NCBI GenBank assembly: GCA_017553505.1
Contig: JAFZLD010000025.1
Location: forward strand, 186,001-250,000
Direction: 5' to 3'
Source: Lachnospiraceae bacterium
Lineage (GTDB): Bacteria; Bacillota; Clostridia; Lachnospirales; Lachnospiraceae
DNA: 64,000 nucleotides
Numbering within the stretch: position 1 is the first letter of the stretch; the number at the start of each line of letters is the position of its first letter. A model generated the notes under the pieces. That model was not told the origin of the DNA. It worked only from the letters and a program-made list of their open reading frames with translations, and ran no database searches. The translations under genes were made by a program, and so were the position numbers. Of this stretch, positions 8,272 to 16,681 are shown piece after piece.

Positions 8272-10545
8272 ATGAAAAAGAATGAAACACCCGTAATTAA
8301 CGAAGAAGACAGAATAATTCAAACCGAATATTCCGATGTCATGAAGAAATCCTTCGTGGACTACGCAATGAGCGTTATTATAGCCCGTGCGCTTCCGGAC
8401 GTAAGAGACGGCCTTAAGCCTGTACAGAGACGTGTCCTTTATGACATGAACGAACTCGGTATCAAATACGATAAGCCTCATCGTAAGAGCGCGCGTATCG
8501 TCGGCGACACAATGGGTAAATACCACCCTCACGGCGACAGCTCAATCTATGATTCTCTTGTAGTAATGGCTCAGGATTTCAAGAAAGGCATGCCCCTTGT
8601 AGACGGACACGGTAACTTCGGTACCGTTGAAGGAGACGGTGCCGCTGCAATGCGTTATACCGAGGCCAGGCTTCAGAAAGTCACGCAGGAAGCGATGCTT
8701 CAGGATCTTGATAAAGACGTCGTTGACTTTATGGACAACTTCGACGCAACGGAGAAAGAACCCGTTGTGCTTCCCTGCAGATTTCCGAACCTTCTTGTAA
8801 ACGGTTCTGAAGGTATTGCGGTAGGTATGGCTACCAACATTCCCCCTCACAACTTTGGTGAGGTAGTAGACGCATGCCGTGCTTATCTTAAGAACAACGA
8901 CATTACAACCGCCGAGCTCATGAAGTATATCAAGGGCCCCGATTTCCCTACCGGCGGTATCGTAGTTAATCAATCCGAGCTTGCTGAGATTTACGAATCC
9001 GGTATAGGTAAGATTAAGGTTCGCGGCAAGGTCGAGATAGAGAATATAAAGGGCGGCAAGGTTAACGTTGTAGTAACCGAAATCCCCTATACTATGATAG
9101 GTGCCAACATCGGCAAGTTCTTAAATGATGTTGCAACCTTAATAGATACCAAGAAAACCAACGACGTACTGGATATTACCAACCAGTCCAACAAAGACGG
9201 TATCAGAATAGTATTCGAGCTTCGCAAAGATGCCAACCCTCAGAATTTCATTAACCTTCTTTACAAGAAGACCCGTCTTGAGGATACATTCGGCTTTAAT
9301 ATGCTGGCTATCTGTAACGGTCGTCCCGAGACACTCAGCCTTAAGCGTGTAATCGAAGAGAATGTTAAGTTCCAGTACGAAATTTGTACCAGAAAGTACA
9401 CTAAGTTACTCGAAAAAGAACTCGAAAAGAAAGAAATCCAGGAAGGCTTAATCCGTGCCGTTAACATCATCGATCTTATCATCGAGATTCTCCGCGGATC
9501 CAAAGACCGTGCAATGGCCAAAGCCTGCATGACTGAAGGTAAGACAGAAGGTATTAAGTTTAAGTCCAAAGAGTCTAAGATTATGGCTTCCAGACTTGAT
9601 TTTACCGACAAGCAAGCCAACGCGATTCTTGATATGAGACTCTATAAGTTAATAGGTCTCGAACTCGAAGCGTTGTTTGATGAGAACGAAGAAACCCTTT
9701 CCAATATTGCCAAGTATCAGGACATTCTTTCCAATAAAGACTCAATGTCACAGGTTATCATCGACGACATGGACCGTTTCAAGGCCGAATACGGCAGACC
9801 TCGTCGCACCGTAATTGAAGACGCCGAGGAAATCGTTCTTGAAGAGAAAGAACCCGAAATCATCGATATCGTCTACATGATGGACCGTTTCGGTTATGCC
9901 AAGACCGTAGATAAGATAGTATACGAACGTAACAAAGAAGCTATAGATTCTGAGAATAAATACGTTTTCCCTATGAAGAGCGATGGCAAGGTATGTATCT
10001 TTACCAATACCGGAGATATGCATACCATCAAGGCCAAGGACCTTCCTTTCGGCAAGTTCAGAGACAAAGGCCAGCCTATTGATAATGTAAGTAACTTCGA
10101 TTCCCAGAAAGTCCGTGCGTTACTTGTATGTTCTCAGGAAGACATTAAGTACAAGAGACTTGTATTTGTAACCAAAGACTCCATGATGAAGGTTGTGGAC
10201 GGCTCAGAATTTGACGTAGGCAAGCGAACCGTTGCTGCTACCAAGCTTAATGACAAGGACGAGGTTGTAAACGTTCAGATTCTCAACGAGCAGCTTAAGA
10301 ACATCGTGCTTCAGACCGAAGACGGCGTATTCTTAAGATTTGCCCTTGAAGAGATTCCCGAGAAAAAGAAAACCGCTGTCGGCGTACGCGGCATGAAATT
10401 AAATAAGGGTGACAAAGTTGAAGCGGTGTATTATACTCACAATGCCGGTGACAATACAATCATGTACAATGACAAGCCCTTCGATTTACACATTCGTGTT
10501 AAGCCCGGCCACAGAGACAGTAAGGGCACCAAGATAAGAAGCTAG
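8272..10545 (+). CDS. Type IIA DNA topoisomerase subunit A (GyrA/ParC family)
   Basis: A 757-residue DNA breakage-reunion subunit. The catalytic tyrosine is Y129 in AAAMRYTEARL. The quinolone-resistance region reads KYHPHGDSSIYD, with serine 90 and aspartate 94 at the positions of E. coli GyrA 83 and 87, the susceptible-type residues. The 'LVDGHGNFG' stretch is gyrase-like. However, the C-terminal beta-propeller region lacks a recognisable GyrA-box (QRRGGKG type), and the protein is shorter than most GyrA. By family knowledge, loss of that box removes negative supercoiling, so a topoisomerase IV-like decatenase is likely. It is translated with the B subunit just upstream. Confidence 0.9.
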   Translation: MKKNETPVINEEDRIIQTEYSDVMKKSFVDYAMSVIIARALPDVRDGLKPVQRRVLYDMNELGIKYDKPHRKSARIVGDTMGKYHPHGDSSIYDSLVVMAQDFKKGMPLVDGHGNFGTVEGDGAAAMRYTEARLQKVTQEAMLQDLDKDVVDFMDNFDATEKEPVVLPCRFPNLLVNGSEGIAVGMATNIPPHNFGEVVDACRAYLKNNDITTAELMKYIKGPDFPTGGIVVNQSELAEIYESGIGKIKVRGKVEIENIKGGKVNVVVTEIPYTMIGANIGKFLNDVATLIDTKKTNDVLDITNQSNKDGIRIVFELRKDANPQNFINLLYKKTRLEDTFGFNMLAICNGRPETLSLKRVIEENVKFQYEICTRKYTKLLEKELEKKEIQEGLIRAVNIIDLIIEILRGSKDRAMAKACMTEGKTEGIKFKSKESKIMASRLDFTDKQANAILDMRLYKLIGLELEALFDENEETLSNIAKYQDILSNKDSMSQVIIDDMDRFKAEYGRPRRTVIEDAEEIVLEEKEPEIIDIVYMMDRFGYAKTVDKIVYERNKEAIDSENKYVFPMKSDGKVCIFTNTGDMHTIKAKDLPFGKFRDKGQPIDNVSNFDSQKVRALLVCSQEDIKYKRLVFVTKDSMMKVVDGSEFDVGKRTVAATKLNDKDEVVNVQILNEQLKNIVLQTEDGVFLRFALEEIPEKKKTAVGVRGMKLNKGDKVEAVYYTHNAGDNTIMYNDKPFDLHIRVKPGHRDSKGTKIRS

Positions 10546-10558
10546 ATTAGGAGGCTTT

Positions 10559-11116
10559 ATGCTCAGAGTAATATCGGGGAGTGCAAGAAACTTAAAGCTC
10601 GTTACTCCCGAAGGTTTAGAGACCAGACCTACAACAGACCGTATCAAAGAAACTCTTTTTAATATATTGCAGTTCGATATAGCCGGCGCTACCGTTATAG
10701 ATTTTTTTGCCGGAAGCGGATCTATAGGTATAGAATGTTTATCAAGAGGAGCCAAGAAAGCTTATTTTGTAGACAATTCCAGAGAAGCTCACAAATGTAT
10801 TACCGAGAATGTAAAGCATACACATTTTGAAGATAAGTCAGTCATTTTCAATCAGGATGCAATCAGAGCTTCAATGCAGATTCATGAGGCCAAGGTAGAC
10901 ATGATATTCATGGATCCTCCTTATGAAAAGGGACTTGAAGCAGACCTGTTATCGGTGCTTAAGAATCAGGATTATGTAACAGAAGACACGTTGTTTATCG
11001 TAGAGGCCGACATTAAGACAGATTTTTCTTTTGCAGACGGTCTCGGATACGAAATAGTAAGAGAGAAACTTTACAAGACCAACAAACATGTCTTTTTAAA
11101 GCTCAAAGAAGCTTAA
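10559..11116 (+). CDS. rsmD: 16S rRNA (guanine-966-N2)-methyltransferase RsmD
   Basis: A 185-residue Rossmann-fold methyltransferase. It has the family N-terminus 'RVISGSARN', 'TRPTTDRIKETLFNIL', the SAM-binding 'DFFAGSGSIGIE' (about 48-59) and the catalytic DPPY at 119-122. RsmD methylates guanine 966 of 16S rRNA in the assembled small subunit. It is followed 14 bp later by coaD, the near-universal rsmD-coaD pairing. A ribosome-binding site TAGGAGG lies just before the ATG. Confidence 0.95.
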   Translation: MLRVISGSARNLKLVTPEGLETRPTTDRIKETLFNILQFDIAGATVIDFFAGSGSIGIECLSRGAKKAYFVDNSREAHKCITENVKHTHFEDKSVIFNQDAIRASMQIHEAKVDMIFMDPPYEKGLEADLLSVLKNQDYVTEDTLFIVEADIKTDFSFADGLGYEIVREKLYKTNKHVFLKLKEA

Positions 11117-11130
11117 TTTGAGGAGTAATT

Positions 11131-11619
11131 ATGAAAGCAGCAATTTATCCCGGAACTTTCGATCCCTGTACATACGGACACCTTGATATTATCAAGAGAG
11201 CCGCCAATATTTTTGACGAAGTGGTAGTCAGTGTACTTAACAACAAGGAAAAAACTCCGTTGTTTTCCGTTGATGAACGTGTTAATATACTTAAAGAGGC
11301 TACTAAGGATATTCCCAATGTAAGGGTTGAATCTTTTGAAGGTCTTCTTACCGACTATTGTAAGAAAATCAATGTAAATGTAGTGGTAAGAGGGTTAAGA
11401 GCCGTTACGGACTTTGAGTACGAACTTCAGATGTCTCAGATGAACCGTAAGTTATCCAATCACAGAGTCGAAACAATTTACTTTAACACTACCCTTAAGT
11501 ATTCGTACTTAAGTTCATCCGCGGTTAAGCAGATTGCTCAGTTCCACGGCGATTTGTCAGCCTTTGTTCCCGATTTTGTGGCAGATCTTTTGTATGAACG
11601 TTTCGGGTATAAAAAGTAG
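11131..11619 (+). CDS. coaD: Phosphopantetheine adenylyltransferase
   Basis: A 162-residue nucleotidyltransferase that makes dephospho-CoA from 4'-phosphopantetheine and ATP, the penultimate step of coenzyme A synthesis. The N-terminal YPGTFDP and the (T/H)xGH motif as TYGH, plus the C-terminal 'YLSSSAVKQIA' matching the ISSTxxR-type site, are all present. Length is typical. It is co-transcribed with rsmD upstream and a coiled-coil protein downstream. Confidence 0.97.
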   Translation: MKAAIYPGTFDPCTYGHLDIIKRAANIFDEVVVSVLNNKEKTPLFSVDERVNILKEATKDIPNVRVESFEGLLTDYCKKINVNVVVRGLRAVTDFEYELQMSQMNRKLSNHRVETIYFNTTLKYSYLSSSAVKQIAQFHGDLSAFVPDFVADLLYERFGYKK

Positions 11620-11631
11620 GGGAGACTGTTT

Positions 11632-12240
11632 ATGACCAGTAAAATCGAACAGCTTATTGATGAAATCGAAGAATATATCGACGGTTGTAAGTTTATGACC
11701 TTAAGCAATACCAAAATCATCGTTAACAAGGATGAAATCGACGATTTACTCAGGAATTTAAGAATGAGTACTCCCGATGAAATCAAGCGTTATCAGAAGA
11801 TGATAAGCAATCGTGATGCTATTCTTGATGATGCCAAGAGAAAAGCGGAAGCTTTGATTAATGAGGCTACCATTCAGACCAATCAGCTTATCAACGAGCA
11901 TGAGATTATGCAACAGGCATATTCCAAGGCCAATGAAGTGGTTACAATGGCTACCAATCAGGCTCAGGAAATCCTTGATAAGGCCACGATAGAAGCTAAC
12001 TCCGTAAGAGCGGCTGCTATGCAGTACACCGATGATTTGCTTGCTAATCTTGAGAAGATTATTACTCACACCACTCAGACTACAGTTGCAAATTACAATG
12101 AATTAATCAGCAACTTAAACAGCTGCAACGGTATCGTTAAGGAGAACAGAACCGAGCTTCACCCGACCGATGAAGACGATTTTGAAAATATCGCCCTCGG
12201 AAACGGCGACGAATCGGTTGACGATCTTGAAATAATGTAG
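11632..12240 (+). CDS. Coiled-coil protein of unknown function (DivIVA/V-ATPase-H-like helix)
   Basis: A 202-residue acidic protein. Residues 1-50 form a short helical head. Residues about 60-150 are one long amphipathic helix with the Ala/Gln/Glu heptads typical of DivIVA-like or 'vacuolar ATPase subunit H-like' annotations ('RKAEALINEA', 'QAQEILDKA'). An acidic, disordered tail ends the protein. No transmembrane segment or enzyme motif is visible. It sits 12 bp after coaD and before a strong terminator, so it is the last gene of the rsmD-coaD operon. A scaffold or septum-associated role is possible from the helix type only. Confidence 0.5.
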   Translation: MTSKIEQLIDEIEEYIDGCKFMTLSNTKIIVNKDEIDDLLRNLRMSTPDEIKRYQKMISNRDAILDDAKRKAEALINEATIQTNQLINEHEIMQQAYSKANEVVTMATNQAQEILDKATIEANSVRAAAMQYTDDLLANLEKIITHTTQTTVANYNELISNLNSCNGIVKENRTELHPTDEDDFENIALGNGDESVDDLEIM

Positions 12241-12247
12241 TTTACAT

Positions 12248-12277
12248 GCGGGCATTCTTTTGCCCGCTTTTCTTTTA
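12248..12277 (+). terminator. Terminator of the rsmD-coaD operon
   Basis: GCGGGCA (12248-12254) pairs with TGCCCGC (12261-12267), followed by TTTTCTTTT. Confidence 0.9.
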
Positions 12278-12330
12278 TTTTTAAGTAATCTTTTATTTTT
12301 CTTATTATCAAAATGTAGTATACTTTAAGT

Positions 12331-13026
12331 ATGAGATTAGACAAGTTCTTGTGTGACACCGTAAATCTGTCGCGAAAAGAAGCAAGAGACAGTATTAAAA
12401 AGGGACTTGCGTCCGTCAACGGTGTTAAGGTCACAGATTTCGGATTCCAAGTTAATGAATCAAGTGATACTGTATTGTTTAAGGATACGCCGGTATCATA
12501 CGAGAAATACGTATATTACATGCTTAATAAGCCTGACGGTGTAGTATCTGCGACAACCGACCCTAATGACAAGACGGTAATAGATTTATTTGCAGATGAA
12601 GGCCGTAAAGATTTATTTCCTGTCGGAAGACTTGATAAAGATACTTTGGGGCTGCTTATAGTCACTAATGACGGAGATTTGTCGCATCATCTTACATCTC
12701 CGAGACACCATGTTGCCAAGACATATTTGACCGGGATTGACCATCCTCTAAGTGAGACAGATATAAAGGCACTTTGCGAAGGTGTTGAGCTTAAAGGCGA
12801 CGGTATTACCAAGCCCGCACAGGTACGCGTTCTTTCGCCGGAGTTAATTGAGCTTACCATAAGCGAAGGTATGTACCATCAGGTTAAACGTATGCTTAAA
12901 ACAGTCGGCAATGAAGTGACTTCACTTAAGCGATTATCAATAGGGGCCGTAAGACTTGACGATAATCTCAAGGAAGGTGAGTATCGACGACTCACAGAAG
13001 AAGAAATAAAGTTATTAAAGGAATAA
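12331..13026 (+). CDS. RsuA-family rRNA pseudouridine synthase
   Basis: A 231-residue protein with an N-terminal S4 RNA-binding domain (MRLDKFL..; about 1-60) and an RsuA/RluB-type catalytic domain. The catalytic aspartate lies in the GRLDKDT motif near residue 108, and 'EGMYHQVKRML' matches the family's C-terminal motif. Members convert a single uridine of rRNA to pseudouridine; RsuA itself acts on 16S position 516, but the exact site here is inferred only. It is the first gene of a compact run of six genes reaching recU, with gaps of about 1-30 bp. Confidence 0.88.
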   Translation: MRLDKFLCDTVNLSRKEARDSIKKGLASVNGVKVTDFGFQVNESSDTVLFKDTPVSYEKYVYYMLNKPDGVVSATTDPNDKTVIDLFADEGRKDLFPVGRLDKDTLGLLIVTNDGDLSHHLTSPRHHVAKTYLTGIDHPLSETDIKALCEGVELKGDGITKPAQVRVLSPELIELTISEGMYHQVKRMLKTVGNEVTSLKRLSIGAVRLDDNLKEGEYRRLTEEEIKLLKE

Positions 13027-13028
13027 AG

Positions 13029-13676
13029 ATGTTTAAAAATACAGAAGCTTTTATTTTTGATATGGACGGCACTCTTGTGGATTCGATGGGCCTTTGGAAG
13101 GAGATTGACGTAGAGTATTTATCTTCCAAGGACATTCCTTTTCCCGAGAACCTTCAGCAGGATTTGGAGGGTATGTGCTTTAAAGATACAGCAAGATATT
13201 TTAAGAAACGTTTCAAGATAGAGGATTCACTCGAAGATATCGAAAAGACATGGAACGACATGGCCGAGTACAAGTATTCTCATGAAGTGGACCTTAAGCA
13301 GGGCGTATTGGATATTATTTCTTTTGCCAAAGAAAACGGAATTAAATTAGGTATAGCCACCAGCAACTCTCGCAGACTTACCGATGCGTTGCTAAAGGCC
13401 AAGGGGCTTGAGGAGACATTCGATTATGTTTTAACCGGGTGTGAAAGCCTTAAGAGCAAGCCTGACCCCGAGATATACCTTACGGCAGCGGCCGCTCTCG
13501 GAGTTGAGCCTGATAAGTGCCTTGTTTTTGAAGATATTGTAGCGGGCATTATGGCAGGCAAGAACGCGGGAATGAGAGTATGTTGTGTAGATGACAAATA
13601 CTCGGCTTATTGCCTTGAAGACAAAAAGAAACTCTCGGATTATTACATATATTCTTACAACGATATAGAATACTAA
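13029..13676 (+). CDS. HAD-superfamily phosphatase (beta-phosphoglucomutase-like)
   Basis: A 215-residue class IA HAD hydrolase. Motif I is FDMDGTLVDS with the nucleophile aspartate near residue 11, motif II is ATSNS, motif III lysine lies in SKPDPEIY, and motif IV is FEDIVAGI. The cap is helical, inserted after motif I. Such enzymes remove phosphate from small metabolites such as sugar phosphates. The substrate cannot be read from the sequence. The gene begins 2 bp after the pseudouridine synthase, indicating one transcript. Confidence 0.85.
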   Translation: MFKNTEAFIFDMDGTLVDSMGLWKEIDVEYLSSKDIPFPENLQQDLEGMCFKDTARYFKKRFKIEDSLEDIEKTWNDMAEYKYSHEVDLKQGVLDIISFAKENGIKLGIATSNSRRLTDALLKAKGLEETFDYVLTGCESLKSKPDPEIYLTAAAALGVEPDKCLVFEDIVAGIMAGKNAGMRVCCVDDKYSAYCLEDKKKLSDYYIYSYNDIEY

Positions 13677-13703
13677 CTACCGGCTCACAGGGGAGGAATC
13701 AGT

Positions 13704-14483
13704 ATGAACGTAGCTATTATCACAGGAGCATCAAGCGGAATGGGTCGCGAAGCGGCCAAGCAAATTGATAAGATATATACAGACGGTTTGTCTGAGATTT
13801 GGCTTATTGCCAGAAGGGAAGACAGGTTAAAGAGACTTGCTTCCGAGCTTACTCACAAGGTAAGAATCCTGCCTCTCGACCTTACGGAAGAGAGAGATTT
13901 ACAGGAACTGGATTTGTCATTAAACCTTATGAATCCCGACGTTAAGATTCTTGTTAACGCGTCCGGATACGGTATGGTGGGTCCTTTTAAATCTTCCAGA
14001 TGCTCAGAGCAAACAGGAATGATTCGTCTTAACTGCGAATCACTTACCAGAGTAACCCACATGGTGCTCAAATACATGCAGAGAGGCGCGAGAATCGTTC
14101 AGTTTGCATCTGCCGCAGCATTTGTGCCCCAGACAGATTTCAGCGTATACGCAGCCACAAAAGCTTTCGTATTGAGCTTTTCACGTTCACTTAATGAAGA
14201 GCTTAAGAAGCATGGCATCTCTGTTACTGCAGTATGTCCCGGACCGGTTAATACCGAGTTCTTTGATGTGGCCGAGCAGCATAATGCTAACTTTAATTTC
14301 AAGAAGTACTTCATGTCCAAGGCTGATAAGGTAGTCAGAAAAGCTTTGGTCGACGCATATCACAGAAAGTCTGTTTCCGTATATTCACTTGCAATGAACG
14401 GCTTCAGACTTCTTATGAAGATATTCCCTCATGAACTCGTATTAAGAGTCATGACATTATTACAGAACGGAAAGATTATTTAG
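13704..14483 (+). CDS. Short-chain dehydrogenase/reductase (SDR)
   Basis: A 259-residue classical SDR. The NAD(P)-binding TGASSGMG lies at the N-terminus, the NAxG-type motif is 'NASGYG', and the active-site YxxxK is YAATK, preceded by the S/A-rich strand 'QFASAAAFVP'. 'CPGPVNTEFF' is the usual cofactor-side loop. The substrate is unknown. The C-terminal 60 residues contain a hydrophobic helix resembling membrane-associated SDRs (DltE/YqjQ-like). It has an AGGGGAGGAA ribosome-binding site and is 1 bp upstream of a small membrane protein, so the two are co-translated. Confidence 0.82.
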   Translation: MNVAIITGASSGMGREAAKQIDKIYTDGLSEIWLIARREDRLKRLASELTHKVRILPLDLTEERDLQELDLSLNLMNPDVKILVNASGYGMVGPFKSSRCSEQTGMIRLNCESLTRVTHMVLKYMQRGARIVQFASAAAFVPQTDFSVYAATKAFVLSFSRSLNEELKKHGISVTAVCPGPVNTEFFDVAEQHNANFNFKKYFMSKADKVVRKALVDAYHRKSVSVYSLAMNGFRLLMKIFPHELVLRVMTLLQNGKII

Positions 14484-14484
14484 T

Positions 14485-15042
14485 ATGAAAAGAATCAAAA
14501 AAGGAACCTACGGATATATTGCATTTCAGAGAAAGGTTGAGATTGCCAAGACTATAGTTATGCTGGCACTTTCTTTCGGACTTTACAATCTCGGAATATA
14601 CTCGACCGGTTCCAATAAGAATTTGCTTACGCTTTTTGCGGTACTCGGTTGCCTTCCCATGGCCAAGTTTTGCGTAAATGCAATTATGTTTATAAGGGCC
14701 AAAGGCTGTTCGGAAGAGCTGTATAATAAGCTTGCAGGCAAGAATCTTTCGGCTGATTTTTACGACCTTTATTTTACCGCTTTTAAGAAGAATTATCAGG
14801 TCAGTGCACTCACTTATAAGCGCAAGAGCCTTATCGGTGTAAGTGAAGATGAAAACATCGATATCGCTGAGGCTGAAGCTCACTTAAAGGCTGTTTTGGA
14901 GAATGCGGGAGCCAAAGACGCAACCGTTAAGATTTTCAAAGATACAGATAAGTTTATTGATAGATTATCAGAACTCAGTTCTCTTGAAGAAGATAACGAT
15001 AACGCTTTTATCAAGGACAATATATTGGGAGTATCCCTTTAA
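14485..15042 (+). CDS. Small membrane protein of unknown function
   Basis: A 185-residue protein with two predicted transmembrane helices (about 24-42 and 48-70) close to the N-terminus and a soluble C-terminal domain of about 110 residues. The soluble part contains a Lys-rich patch followed by an acidic helix ('DIAEAEAHLKAVLENAG'). I do not recognise the family. It lies between an SDR and an RluA-type pseudouridine synthase with almost no spacing, so it is expressed with them. No catalytic motif is visible. Confidence 0.6.
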   Translation: MKRIKKGTYGYIAFQRKVEIAKTIVMLALSFGLYNLGIYSTGSNKNLLTLFAVLGCLPMAKFCVNAIMFIRAKGCSEELYNKLAGKNLSADFYDLYFTAFKKNYQVSALTYKRKSLIGVSEDENIDIAEAEAHLKAVLENAGAKDATVKIFKDTDKFIDRLSELSSLEEDNDNAFIKDNILGVSL

Positions 15043-15044
15043 TC

Positions 15045-16031
15045 ATGCAGGAATTTAAAATATCCAAAGAGGATAGCGGTCAGACATTGATTAAGTATTT
15101 AAACAGAATACTTAAGGATGCGCCGACGGGGCTTTTATACAAACAGCTTCGTAAAAAAAATATTACGTTAAACGGTCACAAAACAGAAGGTAACGATAAG
15201 CTTAAGGAAGGCGACGTTATCTTTGTTTTTATGTCTGATGAAACTATAGCCAAGTTTAAGGGTAACAGTACTCGTAATACTGACGAATATGAAAAGGCAT
15301 TCGAACGTTTCGGCAAGCCTGAAATTGTATATGAAGATGAGCACGTTCTTTTTCTAAATAAGCCTATTGGAATATTAAGCCAGAAGAGTGTGCCTTCCAA
15401 TCTAAGTGCCAATGAATGGCTGATAGGTTATATGCTTGATAAGGGCGAAACGGATGCCGCGAAGCTTTCTTTTTTCACCCCGTCCGTATGTAACAGACTG
15501 GACAGGAACACGGGCGGACTTCTGACATTCGGTAAGACACTTTTCGGAACCAATACTTTAAATGCGTGTCTTAAAGACCGTTCCCTTCACAAGTATTACA
15601 GGACTATTGTCCTCGGCGAGTTCAAAGAACCGTTAAGACAATCGGGATATCTCAGTAAAGATGAATCCTCCAATAAAGTTTCTATATCTTCAGAACCTAT
15701 TGAAGGAGCGGACAGAATCGAGACTTCTTTCATTCCCAAGCGCTATAATCCTGTTCAGAATATTACTGAGCTTGAAGTTGAGCTTATAACCGGTAAATCA
15801 CACCAGATAAGGGCTCATTTAGCTTCACTGGGGCACCCTATTGTAGGAGATGTCAAATACAGTGACAAAGCTCAAACAGCCTTTTATAAGGCCAAATTAG
15901 GGCTTAAGAGCCAGATGCTTTATGCTTACAAGATGATTTTTCCTAAGCTTAAAGATTACGAAGAACTTTCTCTTAAAACATTTACAGCAGATTTTGATTC
16001 TTTATTCGATAAATTCTTTGGAAAGGAATAA
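15045..16031 (+). CDS. RluA-family pseudouridine synthase (RluC/RluD-like)
   Basis: A 328-residue protein with an N-terminal S4-like domain (about 1-75) and the RluA catalytic core. The active-site aspartate is in CNRLDRNTGGL near residue 154, and 'ELITGKSHQIRAHLASLGHPIVGD' corresponds to the conserved C-terminal motif of the family. Members modify 23S rRNA or tRNA uridines. It is distinct from the second RluA-type gene at 44593, so the organism has at least two. The gap to recU is 2 bp. Confidence 0.9.
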   Translation: MQEFKISKEDSGQTLIKYLNRILKDAPTGLLYKQLRKKNITLNGHKTEGNDKLKEGDVIFVFMSDETIAKFKGNSTRNTDEYEKAFERFGKPEIVYEDEHVLFLNKPIGILSQKSVPSNLSANEWLIGYMLDKGETDAAKLSFFTPSVCNRLDRNTGGLLTFGKTLFGTNTLNACLKDRSLHKYYRTIVLGEFKEPLRQSGYLSKDESSNKVSISSEPIEGADRIETSFIPKRYNPVQNITELEVELITGKSHQIRAHLASLGHPIVGDVKYSDKAQTAFYKAKLGLKSQMLYAYKMIFPKLKDYEELSLKTFTADFDSLFDKFFGKE

Positions 16032-16033
16032 CG

Positions 16034-16582
16034 ATGCCTACCTGGAAATCAAGAGGACTCAGAGGTTCAGCATTTGAAGAAATGGTCAACCGCACCAATG
16101 AGAAATACGAAGAAAGCGGTCTCGCCCTTATTCAGAAGATACCTACGCCCATAACCCCCATCGACATCGATCAGAAGTCAAGGCATATTACTCTTGCATA
16201 CTTTGACAAGAAGAGTACCGTCGACTATATCGGTGCCGTTCAGGGCATTCCTGTGTGCTTTGATGCCAAAGAATCGGCCACGGACACCTTCAGTCTTCAG
16301 AATATCCACGACCACCAGGCTGACTTTATGCTTAAATTCAAAAAGCAGAAAGGCATCGCTTTCTTTTTAATCTATTACACTCACAAAGACCTTATATATT
16401 ACATGCCCATCGAGGAAATGATGGTATTCTTGACCCGTGCAAGAGAAGGCGGGCGTAAAAGTTTCAGGTTCGATGAGCTTAATCCGTCGCACTTTCTTGA
16501 GAAACACACAGGCGTTATGGTGCCTTATCTTGATATGATTGCTAAAGAGTTGGAAGAAGAGGAAAATTCTAAAAATTGTTGA
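16034..16582 (+). CDS. recU: Holliday junction resolvase RecU
   Basis: A 182-residue nuclease of the Firmicutes RecU family. The signature pieces are 'RGLRGSAFEEMVNRTN', 'IPTPITPI', 'KSTVDYIGAVQGIPVCFDAKE' and 'HQADFMLKF'. The D..(D/E)xK metal-binding centre is VDYIG...FDAKE. RecU cleaves Holliday junctions late in recombination and is normally next to a PBP gene in Bacillus; here it ends a tRNA/rRNA-modification operon. RecG, which processes the same DNA structures, is in the same window. Its last codons overlap the promoter of the histidine operon. Confidence 0.93.
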   Translation: MPTWKSRGLRGSAFEEMVNRTNEKYEESGLALIQKIPTPITPIDIDQKSRHITLAYFDKKSTVDYIGAVQGIPVCFDAKESATDTFSLQNIHDHQADFMLKFKKQKGIAFFLIYYTHKDLIYYMPIEEMMVFLTRAREGGRKSFRFDELNPSHFLEKHTGVMVPYLDMIAKELEEEENSKNC

Positions 16583-16607
16583 CAAATATTTAATATGCTA
16601 CTATGAT
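16579..16607 (+). promoter_or_regulatory. Sigma-A promoter of the histidine operon
   Basis: A consensus -35 TTGACA (16579-16584) and TATGAT (-10, 16602-16607) are separated by 17 bp. The -35 overlaps the recU stop. The roughly 70-nt leader contains two short hairpins (GGTA..TACC and ACGCT..AGCGT). It is too short for a T-box, and no run of His codons is visible. Confidence 0.85.
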
Positions 16608-16681
16608 AATTGGGTAGCACGTTACCACGCTAAAGTGTTTTAAAGCGTTAAATTGTTGAATTGACTTTATTGAGGTTAACA

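Noticed and set aside
16608-16681. T-box or histidine leader peptide before hisZ
   Set aside because: The leader is only about 70 nt, has no T-box sequence, no run of His codons and no terminator before the first gene.
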